A stretch of DNA of 41,890 bases from CAZVGZ01 sp964627605 (lineage in GTDB: Bacteria > Latescibacterota > MWCZ01 > CAZVGZ01): positions 1 to 41,890 of the forward strand of contig CAZVGZ010000032.1 of the NCBI GenBank assembly GCA_964627605.1, written 5' to 3'. Below, in pieces: positions 1 through 9,400 of the stretch (positions are counted from its first letter, which is position 1; each line of letters starts with the position of its first letter). Position numbers and translations under genes: made by a program. Under the pieces are notes generated by a model that saw nothing but the letters and a program-made list of their open reading frames with translations, had not been told where the DNA came from and did not search any database.

Positions 1-1036
1 CTGCTGCTGGGCTGACGTTGCGTGACAGTATCTCCTGAACCGTCTCGACCTTCTCGGCCATATATGTGGCCAACGGTATATCTATCTTTTCCGAAAGCTT
101 ATACACGTCCTCAACACGATCAGCGTTGGCCAGTGAATCCGCAGATTGACAATGGACGCTCCACACGTCCCTCAACCAAAGCAACATCCACGCCAACATC
201 CTATCAAGCTCCTCGGAGCTCGAACTCCGCCCTACATTCTCAGCTTTTTCCACTATCAGATGCGGGGGACCGGAAAGACCAAGGTTTAGCATGGCCAAAC
301 CGTTTTCTCTCGGGTCAATGCCTCCATCAGAGCCCTGATCACCAGCAGCCGTCAACGCCTGATGAACACTCCCAGCAGCAACCTGTGCCAACGAGGTGGC
401 TTCAGTTTCGGCAAATCCTCTGGCGCGCAAAATGGTGGCCACCGCCTCTGATGACAGAGGCGAACATTGCACAATCTGCCCACGCGATCTGATTGTAGGA
501 AGCAGCGCGTGCGGCTTCTCAGCGGTCAGCAGTATGAGCGTGTCGTCAGGCGGCTCTTCCAAAGTCTTGAGGAGCGCATTTGCGGCGTCGTCACGGAGGT
601 GGTCGGCGTTGCATACAATTGCTGTCTTATGGCCTTCAAACGCCTGCATATTCGCCCAGCGGTTCAGGTCGCGAATCTGCCCGATAAATACTTTTGCGGA
701 CCCGCCGCCGTCAACCGGTGCGTAGAGGTCTTTCCTCAACCGCTCAAGGATCTCACCTTGGTCCGAATCCTTTCTCGCCAATGGTGTCGCCACGAACACA
801 TCTGGGTGCCCCAGCAAGGTTATCCGCCTGCAAATGGCACACTCTTGGCATGCATTTTCACCTGGACTGGTACAGTGCCGTTGGCGAGCGATTTCCAGAG
901 CCAGAGCAATTTTTCCGACACCATTGGGACCAACGATGAGTAGCGCATGCCCCAAGCGGTTGCGCTGTCTGGCTCGGCTAACCATCGCCAGTGCACGCTC
1001 TTGGCCGGGAACCGGCCCGTACACGGTCTGCGTCAT
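1..1036 (-). CDS. holB: DNA polymerase III delta-prime subunit, 3'-truncated by window edge
   Basis: This is a clamp-loader subunit that helps load the beta sliding clamp onto primed DNA. Reading the minus strand from ATG at 1036 gives about 345 residues with no stop before the window edge, so the C-terminus is missing. Visible features are a P-loop-like segment GPNGVGKI at residues 36-43, a zinc module with Cys55, Cys63, Cys66 and Cys69, a region NALLKTLEEPPDDT typical of clamp loaders, and an SRG where the ATPase subunits have the SRC arginine-finger motif. The P-loop lacks the final Ser/Thr, which fits delta-prime rather than gamma/tau. The gene starts 16 bases after the stop of the ABC ATPase gene and is probably cotranscribed with it. 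The plus-strand reading frames here are antisense shadows. Confidence 0.88.
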   Translation of the reverse strand, partial: MTQTVYGPVPGQERALAMVSRARQRNRLGHALLIVGPNGVGKIALALEIARQRHCTSPGENACQECAICRRITLLGHPDVFVATPLARKDSDQGEILERLRKDLYAPVDGGGSAKVFIGQIRDLNRWANMQAFEGHKTAIVCNADHLRDDAANALLKTLEEPPDDTLILLTAEKPHALLPTIRSRGQIVQCSPLSSEAVATILRARGFAETEATSLAQVAAGSVHQALTAAGDQGSDGGIDPRENGLAMLNLGLSGPPHLIVEKAENVGRSSSSEELDRMLAWMLLWLRDVWSVHCQSADSLANADRVEDVYKLSEKIDIPLATYMAEKVETVQEILSRNVSPAA

Positions 1037-1052
1037 TATAGAAGCGACAATC

Positions 1053-2132
1053 CTAAAGCGCGTCCCCGGACTGCTGATCGAAGAACCGGGCTTTGCTTAG
1101 ATCAACACCAATATCCATAGTTTGGCCCGCGTGGGCAGCGTGACCTGCGCCTACCCTGGCGACCACTGACTGGTCACCGACTTTCACATAAAGAAATGTC
1201 TCGTTGCCCATCGGCTCCACTACTTCGATCTGGACAGACAGAGTGGCGTCGGTCTGAGAGAGGGAGAAGCTTTCTGGCCTGATTCCAAGCGTCACCCCCT
1301 GGTCAACTAAGTTCCCCAAAACATCTTCGTGTTCTGGTCCGATGGCGAGACTCACCTCTTTGTCCCGGAAGGCCAGACCACCGTTGCGCTCGATAGTGCC
1401 CTCCAGGAAGTTCATAGCCGGAGAGCCTATAAACCCGGCGACAAACCGGTTGACTGGGCGCTCGTACAGGTTGAGGGGGCTGTCAATCTGCTGAATTTTA
1501 CCCTGATCCATCACCACGATACGGTCGCCCATGGTCATCGCTTCAACCTGATCGTGCGTCACGTATATCATCGTGGCTTCAAGGCGGGTGTGCAGCTTCG
1601 AGATCTCTGTGCGCATCGCGACGCGAAACTTGGCATCCAGATTCGACAGCGGTTCGTCAAACAGGAACACTTTGGGCTGTCTGACGATAGCCCGACCGAC
1701 CGCGACGCGTTGCCTTTGGCCTCCCGACAGAGCTTTGGGTTTGCGTTCAAGGAGGTCGTCTATCCCCAAAATCTCTGCAGCTCCCCTTACGCGCTCTTCG
1801 ATTTCGTCTTTGGGAAATTTCCTCAATTTGAGGCCGAACGCCATGTTATCGTAGACGCTCATGTGGGGATAGAGTGCATAGTTCTGGAATACCATCGCTA
1901 TGTCCCTGTCCTTGGGAGGGACATCGTTCACCGTGCGGCCGTCGATGGAAATCTCGCCTGAAGTAACGTCCTCCAACCCGGCGATCATTCTAAGTGTCGT
2001 GGATTTGCCGCAACCCGAAGGCCCGACCAACACCACGAACTCTTTGTCGGCGACCTCCAACGTCGCTTCGTCCACCGCTGTCACGGTGTCGTCAAATACC
2101 TTGGATATGTTCTGCAGTACGACGTTGGCCAT
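1053..2132 (-). CDS. ugpC: ABC transporter ATP-binding protein, UgpC/MalK/MsmX type
   Basis: This is the cytoplasmic ATPase of a carbohydrate or glycerol-phosphate importer of the CUT1 type. The 359 residues hold Walker A GPSGCGKST, Q-loop QNYALYPHM, signature LSGGQRQR, Walker B VFLFDEPLSNLD and the H-loop segment YVTHDQ. A C-terminal regulatory beta domain follows, with the segment LGIRPESF typical of MalK/UgpC. I chose ATG at 2132 (MANVVLQN) because AAGGA lies about 9 bases upstream and the homologous part starts there; the frame stays open 29 codons further upstream without family similarity. No permease or binding-protein gene is in view, so it may be a shared ATPase serving several importers, as known for MsmX-type proteins. 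The exact substrate cannot be read from the sequence. Confidence 0.93.
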   Translation of the reverse strand: MANVVLQNISKVFDDTVTAVDEATLEVADKEFVVLVGPSGCGKSTTLRMIAGLEDVTSGEISIDGRTVNDVPPKDRDIAMVFQNYALYPHMSVYDNMAFGLKLRKFPKDEIEERVRGAAEILGIDDLLERKPKALSGGQRQRVAVGRAIVRQPKVFLFDEPLSNLDAKFRVAMRTEISKLHTRLEATMIYVTHDQVEAMTMGDRIVVMDQGKIQQIDSPLNLYERPVNRFVAGFIGSPAMNFLEGTIERNGGLAFRDKEVSLAIGPEHEDVLGNLVDQGVTLGIRPESFSLSQTDATLSVQIEVVEPMGNETFLYVKVGDQSVVARVGAGHAAHAGQTMDIGVDLSKARFFDQQSGDAL

Positions 2133-2328
2133 CGAGCCATCCTTCTTGGAAACCGATACGTTCGTGGGTAGGAGACGCGAACCCTGCCCCGGCGGGCCAC
2201 TCCTCCTATTTGGATGCACTTCTACTTATGTAAAGATATTGACGACGCCTGCGAGACTACAAGGCACCCCTCCTGACAACCCAACACCGCTCCTCAACTC
2301 CTTAGTTGTGTGGCGGCACAGGGTTTGT

Positions 2329-2607
2329 CTAACACAACTCTGGCAGTGAATCACCATTACCGGTCATCGGATCGGCCTCAGACAGAAGAGCATTCGCGCG
2401 ATCAAACGCGCCGCAATACGCGGATAGAGCGTTCAGATCCGAGCTCTTGGTCGGACGGCAAGCGTGTTCGCTAGGCGCCCTCTCAGCGAGAAATCTAAGC
2501 GTCTGAACCTGACCTCGGAGCGCAACGCCCAACCGCTCTGTCATCTGAAGGCTCTCATCCCTCTCTCTGTCTACATTGTCTTGCTGGATACGATCTTGAC
2601 TGGTCAT
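2329..2607 (-). CDS. small hypothetical protein (92 aa)
   Basis: I do not recognise this family. The frame starts at ATG 2607 behind a strong ribosome-binding site (GGGAGGT, spacer about 3-5 bases), which is the main support that it is real. The product is hydrophilic, rich in Gln, Arg, Glu and Asp in its first 40 residues, and probably alpha-helical. It has two Cys near the middle and one as the last residue, and no signal peptide or membrane segment. It lies upstream of the UgpC-type gene on the same strand, with about 200 bases between, and its upstream side faces the AT-rich region shared with the divergent SRAP gene. Confidence 0.5.
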   Translation of the reverse strand: MTSQDRIQQDNVDRERDESLQMTERLGVALRGQVQTLRFLAERAPSEHACRPTKSSDLNALSAYCGAFDRANALLSEADPMTGNGDSLPELC

Positions 2608-2661
2608 GCTACCTCCCAAATGGGTTGTGGGAACTTGACGCTCGGTGCGCCGTCCCGTAGA

Positions 2662-2740
2662 ATAAAGTGCATGCCCGTAATAATGCGGCTATCAATAGAA
2701 TATGTCATGAATCACATAATATAAAGTGTATCACATAATA
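2662..2740. promoter_or_regulatory. AT-rich divergent promoter region with direct repeats
   Basis: Between the minus-strand small gene (start 2607) and the plus-strand SRAP gene (start 2933) lies an unusually AT-rich stretch. It contains an exact 11-base direct repeat ATCACATAATA at 2711-2721 and 2730-2740 (19 bases start to start), and the octamer ATAAAGTG at 2662-2669 and again at 2721-2728. Two sites about two helical turns apart are typical of operator arrangements. The regulator is unknown. The rest of 2741-2932 shows no convincing gene. Confidence 0.4.
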
Positions 2741-2932
2741 AGTGAGTTTAAATAATAAACAAAAGGCTGTGCCATATCTATACAGATGGTTTCCAGACGC
2801 ATCCGTAAGCGAATGAGAGCGCGGTCAGCTCTGCGCACGCTGGCAGAGGAGATGGTCGGTCCACGTAGCGCATAGTGGGAGTAGTAGTATTAGTGACGTT
2901 TATTACTCTTCATACAGAAAGGACAGCGAACC

Positions 2933-3592
2933 ATGTGCGGACGTTTTGCACAGATGATGTCGTGGAAAGATCTGCACGACCTTCTCGGAGGCGACACATT
3001 CGATGAAAGGCCGCCGCTCGACGCACGGTTCAACATCGCACCTAGTTCACTCATTCAGACCGCAATGTGGCATAACAGCCGCCTCATGATTACGCCGATG
3101 ACCTGGGGCCTCAAGCCGTCGTGGGCCAAATCGTTGCTCATCAACGCCCAGTCGGAGAAATACGTCGCACCTGACCGAGGTTATTGGGCTGAGTTTACGA
3201 GGTGCGTGATCCCGGCGTCTGGATTTTACGAATGGCAAACAAAGCCAGGTGGCAACAAACAGCCGATGTACATCCAACTGAAAGGCGGAGCGCCATTCCT
3301 TTTTGCAGGGCTGCACAGGCTCGTGCAGTCTGACACCGCTGGCGCTACTCCCCACTGCGTCATCGTCACCACATATCCCAATGCGATCATGAGACCCATC
3401 CACAAGAGAATGCCGGTCATTTTGAGGCCGGAACATCACAGGATTTGGGCGGATCCAGAGTCAGATCGCTCCGATCTGACGGAGATAGTACAGCCGGTCA
3501 ATCCCGACGAGATAGAGGCCTATCCGGTAGATGCTAGCGTGGGCAATACAAAGAACGACGGGCCAGACTTGATAAGGCCGATAGAGATTTAG
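2933..3592 (+). CDS. SRAP domain protein (YedK/HMCES-like abasic-site protein)
   Basis: SRAP proteins form a thiazolidine crosslink between their Cys2 and abasic sites in single-stranded DNA, shielding them during replication. The 219 residues match the usual family length. The catalytic set is present: Cys2 exposed after Met removal (MCGRF), Asn71 in the NAQSE segment, Glu100 in GFYEW and His157 in the HKRMPVIL segment. The NAR motif of many members reads NAQ here. The start at 2933 is fixed by the need for Cys2 and by an AAAGGA site upstream. It stands alone after the AT-rich repeat region; no lexA-like gene or SOS box was recognised nearby. Confidence 0.93.
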   Translation: MCGRFAQMMSWKDLHDLLGGDTFDERPPLDARFNIAPSSLIQTAMWHNSRLMITPMTWGLKPSWAKSLLINAQSEKYVAPDRGYWAEFTRCVIPASGFYEWQTKPGGNKQPMYIQLKGGAPFLFAGLHRLVQSDTAGATPHCVIVTTYPNAIMRPIHKRMPVILRPEHHRIWADPESDRSDLTEIVQPVNPDEIEAYPVDASVGNTKNDGPDLIRPIEI

Positions 3593-3878
3593 AGAACCGT
3601 TGCATTCTCCAAACGCGACGTGGGTAGAGACCGACTGGCTGCTTCCGTAGAAGGGCGAATTCGTCCCGGCGAATCTTGGACATGCCCCTATTGTAGACAC
3701 GCCAAACGCGACATAGCGTCCCCCCTGCACTACACGATCATGACAATCTGTCCCACACTAGGGTTAACTCACGCACATTGTCACCATATCTTACCATGGC
3801 ACCTGAATTGCCGGTTGTGTGCACGACAAACTGACCTATCCCCAGATCCTCAACACCCACCACCATTCAGGACAGACA
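3593..3878 (+). other. intergenic region, no convincing gene
   Basis: About 290 bases separate the SRAP gene from the DUF1638 gene. An open frame from 3620 contains a CPYC stretch but then becomes low-complexity and runs into the next gene in another frame, so I do not call it. The promoter of the DUF1638 operon is presumably here; I see no clear -35/-10 pair or terminator. Confidence 0.5.
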
Positions 3879-4622
3879 ATGCGTCTTCGTCTAATCGCCT
3901 GTGAGATCGCCCGGCGTGAGATCGCCGAAGTACTGCCTTCAAGCCCGCACGAAGTGACCGTTGAATACCTCGAACAGGGGTACCACAACGACGTTGCAGT
4001 GGGCAATCCGGCCATCCAGGTCCAGATCGACGCGTTGGCACCTGACGCCTGCGACGCGATCCTGTTGGGTTACGGGCTCTGCAACAACATGTTGGCGGGG
4101 ATTCAAGCCAGACACGCTCCGATGGTCGTACCTCGCAGCCACGACTGCATCACGTGGTTCTTGGGGTCAAAGGAGCGATACAGAGACTATTTCGACGCTA
4201 ACCCAGGCACCTACTACTATACTGCTGGCTGGCTCGATCACTCCTCACATGCTTCGCGGCAGTCCAGGGCCACCAACGTGAGCCTTCCTGGAATGCCCGG
4301 TACGTGGGAAGAGCTAGTGGAGAAATATGGTGAGGACAACGCGGAGTACCTTTTGGAATCACTCGGAGGATGGAGAACCAACTACACCCACGGGACACTG
4401 ATAAGACAGGGGCTTGGATGCGACGACGAATCAAGGGAACGCGTCCACGAAATCTGCGATAGCAACGAGTGGGAATACAAAGATGTAGAGGGGGACCTGA
4501 ACCTTCTGCGGCGGTGGGTTTGCGGTGATTGGGATGATGATGCCTTTTTGACCGTGGAGCCGGGCATGTCGATAGTTCCGTCCTACGGCGACGATATTGT
4601 GCAGATTGAGTCACCGGTCTGA
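3879..4622 (+). CDS. DUF1638 family protein
   Basis: This is a protein of unknown biochemical function in the DUF1638 family. Members often sit next to URO-D-fold methyltransferase-like and corrinoid protein genes, as here. The 247 residues have no signal peptide. Visible conserved points are Cys8 in LIACEI, a glycine-rich YGLCNN segment with Cys68, SHDC with His88 and Cys90, and an aromatic YYYTAGW segment around 112-118. The three Cys and one His could form a metal or cofactor site; this is inference. ATG 3879 is preferred over an in-frame start at 3819 because of an AGGA site about 9 bases upstream and because the family begins near this residue. It ends 16 bases before the nitroreductase gene, so the three genes form an operon. 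Confidence 0.8.
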   Translation: MRLRLIACEIARREIAEVLPSSPHEVTVEYLEQGYHNDVAVGNPAIQVQIDALAPDACDAILLGYGLCNNMLAGIQARHAPMVVPRSHDCITWFLGSKERYRDYFDANPGTYYYTAGWLDHSSHASRQSRATNVSLPGMPGTWEELVEKYGEDNAEYLLESLGGWRTNYTHGTLIRQGLGCDDESRERVHEICDSNEWEYKDVEGDLNLLRRWVCGDWDDDAFLTVEPGMSIVPSYGDDIVQIESPV

Positions 4623-4638
4623 CCGGGAGGGTTTGACA

Positions 4639-5136
4639 ATGGACGCCATCGAATGCCTCAAAACCAGGCGCAGTATTCGAGCATTTACAGATGAGGCGGT
4701 GCCGACCGAAGTAGTGGAAGAGATCATCGATTGCGCCCGACTCGCCCCATCGGCGGTAAACCGCCAACCGTGGCAGTTCGTTGCCGTCCGCAACGGCGAA
4801 GTCCGCAAACAGATAGCCGACGCGTGCGACGGGTCCGGCGAGTTCATCGCCCAAGCGCCTGTATGCATCGCGGTATTTTGCGAAAAATCGACCTACTATT
4901 TGGAGGACGGATGCGCAGCGACGCAGAACATCCTCCTCGCGGTGCACGCCGTTGGTCTAGGCTCATGCTGGGTCGCTGGAGACAAAAAGCCGCATGCTGA
5001 AACCGTTCTCCATCTGCTCGGAGCGCCTGAGAATCACACTCTGGTAAGTCTGATAGCCCTCGGCAAAGCTGCGCAAGAACCGCAAAAACCCAAAAAATCG
5101 TTGGGTGACCTGCTCTATTGGGAACGTTTCGCCTAG
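4639..5136 (+). CDS. nitroreductase family FMN oxidoreductase
   Basis: This is a cytoplasmic flavoprotein of the nitroreductase superfamily that would use NAD(P)H to reduce an unidentified substrate. The 165 residues are at the short end for the family. The N-terminal RRSIRAF segment and the APSAVNRQPW segment are the usual FMN phosphate and ring contacts; the C-terminal VSLIALGKA strand is also typical. The start at 4639 follows GGGAGGG; an in-frame start at 4597 would overlap the DUF1638 gene. It sits in the middle of a DUF1638 - nitroreductase - URO-D operon. This suggests it supplies electrons, for example for reductive activation of a corrinoid or flavin-dependent step, but no corrinoid protein gene is in the window. 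Confidence 0.88.
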   Translation: MDAIECLKTRRSIRAFTDEAVPTEVVEEIIDCARLAPSAVNRQPWQFVAVRNGEVRKQIADACDGSGEFIAQAPVCIAVFCEKSTYYLEDGCAATQNILLAVHAVGLGSCWVAGDKKPHAETVLHLLGAPENHTLVSLIALGKAAQEPQKPKKSLGDLLYWERFA

Positions 5137-5157
5137 AACTCAACCTGGGGAGTTACG

Positions 5158-6198
5158 ATGACGTCGAGAGAGCGCCTGTTGGCAGCGATCAAGAATGAAC
5201 CCGTCGATCGGGTGCCTGTTGGGCCCTTCGGACTCGGACACCTGAACCCCGATGACCCTTTCACCTGGGATTTCATTCAGCGTACGGACCCGTTTATCTC
5301 ACCAGGCGCTGGCGGGGACGCGATCGGCGGGGGCAATCGAAGGGTCACCACCGAAGAGCGAATCGACGCCACCGTCATGACGCTTCACACCCCAAAAGGG
5401 CCGCTAACAAGAGTGCATCAGCGCACAAACATCACGAGCGCTGTCGTTGAGTTCTACTGCAAAAACCACACAGATGTTGAGACCGTCCTCGCGATGCCAT
5501 ATGAGCCACCGGAGCTTGACATAAGCCAGTACAACGACTGGCGCGAACGGGTGGGCGAGGAAGCGCTTGTGATAGTCGGAGTTGGAGACGGCATCTGTTT
5601 TCCAGCGGACTATCTGTCGCCTGAAGATTTCTGCCTGCTTTGGCTCGACGCGCCAGACCTTATGCGCGAGATGACCCGCGTGGGGGCTGAAAGGCTGAAC
5701 GACTACGTAACGCGTGTTTGCGAATTCGGTGTCGACGGGTTTCGGATAGTAGGCGGGGAGTACGCGAGCGTGCAGTTGGGTCCAGAGGGTTTCGCCGAGC
5801 TGGTGGTGCCGTTCGATAGGCAGATGGTAGACATCATGCACAGACACGACGCCATAGCCTACTACCACAATCATGGCCCAACGGCGCAGTACTACGCGAT
5901 GTTCGCAGAGATCGGGTTTGATGCACTGGACCCTCTGGAGGCATCTCCGTGGGGCGATTGCGATCTCTCAGAAGCTAAAGCGGCCATGCCAGACGTGTGT
6001 CTGGTGGGCAACCTGGATGACATGGAGGTCATCGACAAAGAGCCTCTGGAGGTCGTGCAGCAGATCGGACGCGAACGCATCGCCCAGGCAGGGACCCGAG
6101 GTTTCGTGTTGGGTGGCACCGCTTCGGGGACCTACACCGAGCAAGGCGCTCGTGGGTTCATGGCGCTAGTCGATGTCGCCGAGGAGGTTGGTGCCTAA
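5158..6198 (+). CDS. uroporphyrinogen decarboxylase-fold protein (MtaA/CmuA-like group, not HemE)
   Basis: The 346-residue protein opens with a SRERLLAAIKNEPVDRVPV segment typical of URO-D-fold methyltransferases. It lacks the N-terminal arginine signature of true HemE. In characterised methylcobamide:CoM methyltransferases the zinc ligands are H-x-C plus a distal Cys. Here the first site reads His237-Asn-His239-Gly, and the distal site reads LGGTASGTYT without Cys. The Zn chemistry may therefore be changed or absent. The start at 5158 has GGGGAG just upstream, and the gene lies 21 bases after the nitroreductase. A rho-independent terminator follows at 6229. The likely role is C1 or methyl transfer linked to DUF1638, but the substrate cannot be assigned. 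Confidence 0.85.
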   Translation: MTSRERLLAAIKNEPVDRVPVGPFGLGHLNPDDPFTWDFIQRTDPFISPGAGGDAIGGGNRRVTTEERIDATVMTLHTPKGPLTRVHQRTNITSAVVEFYCKNHTDVETVLAMPYEPPELDISQYNDWRERVGEEALVIVGVGDGICFPADYLSPEDFCLLWLDAPDLMREMTRVGAERLNDYVTRVCEFGVDGFRIVGGEYASVQLGPEGFAELVVPFDRQMVDIMHRHDAIAYYHNHGPTAQYYAMFAEIGFDALDPLEASPWGDCDLSEAKAAMPDVCLVGNLDDMEVIDKEPLEVVQQIGRERIAQAGTRGFVLGGTASGTYTEQGARGFMALVDVAEEVGA

Positions 6199-6228
6199 GC
6201 TATCGGTGAAAAAAACCGCATGAAGACC

Positions 6229-6254
6229 CCCGTGTGTTTCCCACGGGTTTTTTT
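6229..6254 (+). terminator. rho-independent terminator of the DUF1638 operon
   Basis: A perfect 6-bp stem CCCGTG/CACGGG (6229-6234 with 6242-6247) encloses a 7-base loop and is followed at once by seven T at 6248-6254. It lies 30 bases after the stop of the URO-D-fold gene. Confidence 0.85.
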
Positions 6255-6424
6255 CATGTAGCGGTAGACCCCAATCTTTCAGCACAATCTGGCCTCACTT
6301 CCTCGAATCGCCAAGTTGGATCAATCGGCATTATGAGTAGCTGCACTGCGGGATTTGAGTGCGATAATCACTCAATTTCGAGGTATTCGGACCACAACTG
6401 TCCAATAGAGTCACCCACACAGAT

Positions 6425-6456
6425 AAGGCTCCCCACTCCCTAGAATGGGGGGCCTT
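6425..6456 (+). terminator. stem-loop between convergent genes
   Basis: AAGGC-T-CCCCA (6425-6435) pairs with TGGGG-G-GCCTT (6446-6456), an 11-bp stem with one G-U pair when transcribed from the plus strand and a 10-base loop. Only a weak T-run follows. It lies between the terminated plus operon and the 3' end of the giant minus-strand gene, so it may act as a second or shared terminator. The remaining sequence between 6260 and 6480 shows no gene. Confidence 0.5.
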
Positions 6457-6482
6457 GTCGTTTGTGCTATTGCCGTCTTGGA

Positions 6483-9400
6483 CTACCTGACGAGTAGCAA
6501 CCTTCTCGTCGCGGTGAACGACTCGCTAGTCAGGCGAACCAGATAGACACTGCTGGCTACCGCACGGCCCTGAGAATCTAGACCGTCCCAACGGAAGCTG
6601 TGCAGACCTGGGTTGATGTGGCCGCTATATAGAGTCGCAATCTCCTGCCCTAGGAAGTCGTAGACCACCAACCGGACTTGGTCAGCCTGTGGCACCGCCA
6701 ACGGGATGATCGTGGACGGGTTGAACGGGTTGGGACGGTTGTGACCCAAAGCCCACTCAGTCGGTACCCACGCCGAAGCCGTTACCGGGCCTGCGGTCTG
6801 GCTGGCTCCGTTTGTGGAGGTTAGCACCAAGCGATAGACGTAATCCCGCCCGGCGATGACCCCTAGATCGGTCCACGAACCTGCCATCGTGCCTTCACGG
6901 CTCAGATCGCCAACAGGTGCGAACGGGCCGTCAAGATTCTCGCCACGCTCGACGAGCATCTTAGTGACCTCATCGCTATTGCCACCAACGACCCACGACA
7001 GGTTAATCCCGCCTGGATTGCTGACTGCGGCCAAAGCGGACAGCTCGACTGAAGTTGGTTCGGTCCTGAACGACTTTTTGAGGCTTACTGGGCTGGAGAA
7101 CGTGCCGTCGTTTGCCTGAACCACTAAGTAGTAGGTGGTGTTGTGTTCAAGACCCATTCCGCTCATGGAGATGGTCCACCTCGTGACGCCGTCAACCTGG
7201 CTCGTGAACACTGAGTAGCATGAACAATAAACGTTTGTCGTGGCGATGACGTTCTGGAGCGCCGCGTCCTCTGTCAGAATAAACGTGTAGGTGATCGGGT
7301 CGTCCGGCCTGGACATTGCGGGCGTTACGGCCGCGACCGGGACGACGATTTGACCACGACTATTAAACTCAATGAGGCTAATGTACGGCCTGCTGGGCGC
7401 TTCATCCGTGCCTGGCGTCACTGCAGGGAAAGCCGCTTCGATAGTCTCATTCAGCGAAAGGTCCACCGCTACGATCGTGTAGAGGTATTCCACCCCGTTT
7501 TCGACGTTGTTGTCTTGGTATTCATGATCAGACAGACCGCTTGCGATTACGAAGCTTTCGCCGCCGACTTCTTGGCGGCGGATGGTATAGCCGGAAATAT
7601 CGTCGTCTGGCGAAGGTGACCATGTCAGTTTTAACTGTTCCGATCCCGCCAACACAGTCATGCCTGTCGGCAGAGCTGGAGCGATACTATCAGGTGCCGC
7701 AGCGGTAACCTGCGACAGAATCTCACCAACAGTCGGACCGTTGTTGACCCTGTCAATCGACGCGACACGGAAAAAGTACTCCGTATTGGGATACAAACCG
7801 GTCACAGTCATTCTGTGATGGGTCACGTCTTCAAGGTTAGTGAGATCTTGGCCAAACGACTTCGAAATCCCATATTCGACATTACTGTCAGACAGCTCGT
7901 CGGTGTCCCACTCTATTACAACGGCTCTATCCGTGAAGGTCTTGATGAACGACGGTGATGATATCGCTGGCGGCGTCACATCCGGTGCTTGCTGCGTTGT
8001 CAATTTCCGAAATCCAGACTCGCCTGATGACAACCCATCTCCGGCCGACGAGAATATTTTGAAATGATACTGCGTCTCAGCGGTCAGGTTGGTAAGCGTG
8101 ACCGAATGGTCCAGAGTCCTCTCCGGAATTACCTGTTCGCGATCGAGTGCATCTTCCGAAAGCCCAAACTCCACACGACTGTCCGAAAGCTTGTCCGTGC
8201 GCCACCGCACGACCGCCTGCACGTTGGTGACATTGGAATTGATTGACGCCGTATCCACCTGTAGTGACGACAGGTCCACCGCCGATGCGGTGGTAAAATT
8301 AAAGATCTGGCTTAGCGTTTCGCCGTTGTCCACCGGGTCGGTGCTTGTAGTCATCACCGAGTAGAGGGTATTCGACTCGAGCTGCGAGACCGTAAGCATA
8401 TGAGACATATTAACCTGTGTCGAGGTTATCAGAGTACCGTTGTCGAGAAGCGCTTGCACATCAGGAGACTCCCCATCCGCAGCCACTTTGGCACCGGCTG
8501 CGACCTTCGCAGCGACGATCGAATTCAGTGTGTCAGTGGGAATAACATAGACACCGGTCGACGACTGCTCGTCGGTACCCCACGTCACCGACGCCCCGGT
8601 GGTTGTTGGAGCTATGACGGAAGGGTTATCTGTGATAACCGGAGCCCTATTGTCTACGGACTGTTTCGTTGTAAAGTTGCCGAAGGCACCAGGCGCAGCG
8701 ATTCGGAACAGACCACCGGCGACGCGAGTGATTTTGAATTGAGAGGACTGCAGCGCGGCGGGATCACCGACAGCGGCGATATTCCCTGACGGGTCTGCGC
8801 TCACCACCAGGAACTTGTATGACGTGCCGTTCTGAAGGCCTGTAATTGTGATGGAATTTTTTTGAGCAAAACGTTGATCGGAAACAAGTTTGAAGTCGTC
8901 GATTTCGTATGGGGCATAAAACACCTGACCGTCCGTCACCTCGTCTGTGCGCCAATCAATCTTCACCCTGTTGGCACCAGACCAACCCGCTGAAGGCATC
9001 TCGCTGAAGACCGGAGGAGTGACATCCGGTACTGCCTTCGTTTCGACCTGGAAAACCAACGACCGGCCCGTGTTGCCTGACGGGTCGGTTGAGATTACTC
9101 TCGCAGAATACTCGGTAGCAGCATCGAGGTTTGTGACAGTCAAAGTATGCTCTTTGCTGAAGCTCGTTCTGCTAGCTCTTGATTTCAAGTTATTCGTGTA
9201 AGGTCCGATCTCCAGAACCGCCGAAGCAACCTCATCGGTTTCCCACTGAATCGTGATCTGGTCTGAGCTGGCGGCAGTCATTGATGGACCGGCCAAGATG
9301 CTCGGTCGGGTCTTGTCCAAACCTCTGATCGTCCGAACTATGTAGATCGAGTCTACCGTAACATGATTCTGGGAGTCATCGATCATCGTGATCTGGTAGT

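Noticed and set aside
22..1100. Several plus-strand open frames of 80-158 codons
   Set aside because: They are antisense to holB, whose minus-strand translation shows clear clamp-loader motifs; none of the plus frames resembles a family.
1329..1961. Plus-strand frame of 210 codons
   Set aside because: Antisense to the ABC ATPase gene with all motifs on the minus strand.
2786..2875. 29-codon arginine-rich plus-strand frame
   Set aside because: No ribosome-binding site, no homology recognised; short enough to be chance.
3620..3904. 94-codon frame with a CPYC motif resembling a redox site
   Set aside because: No surrounding thioredoxin or glutaredoxin pattern, low-complexity tail, and it runs into the DUF1638 gene in another frame.
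4198..4947. Minus-strand frame of 249 codons
   Set aside because: Antisense across the DUF1638 and nitroreductase genes, both of which show family motifs on the plus strand.
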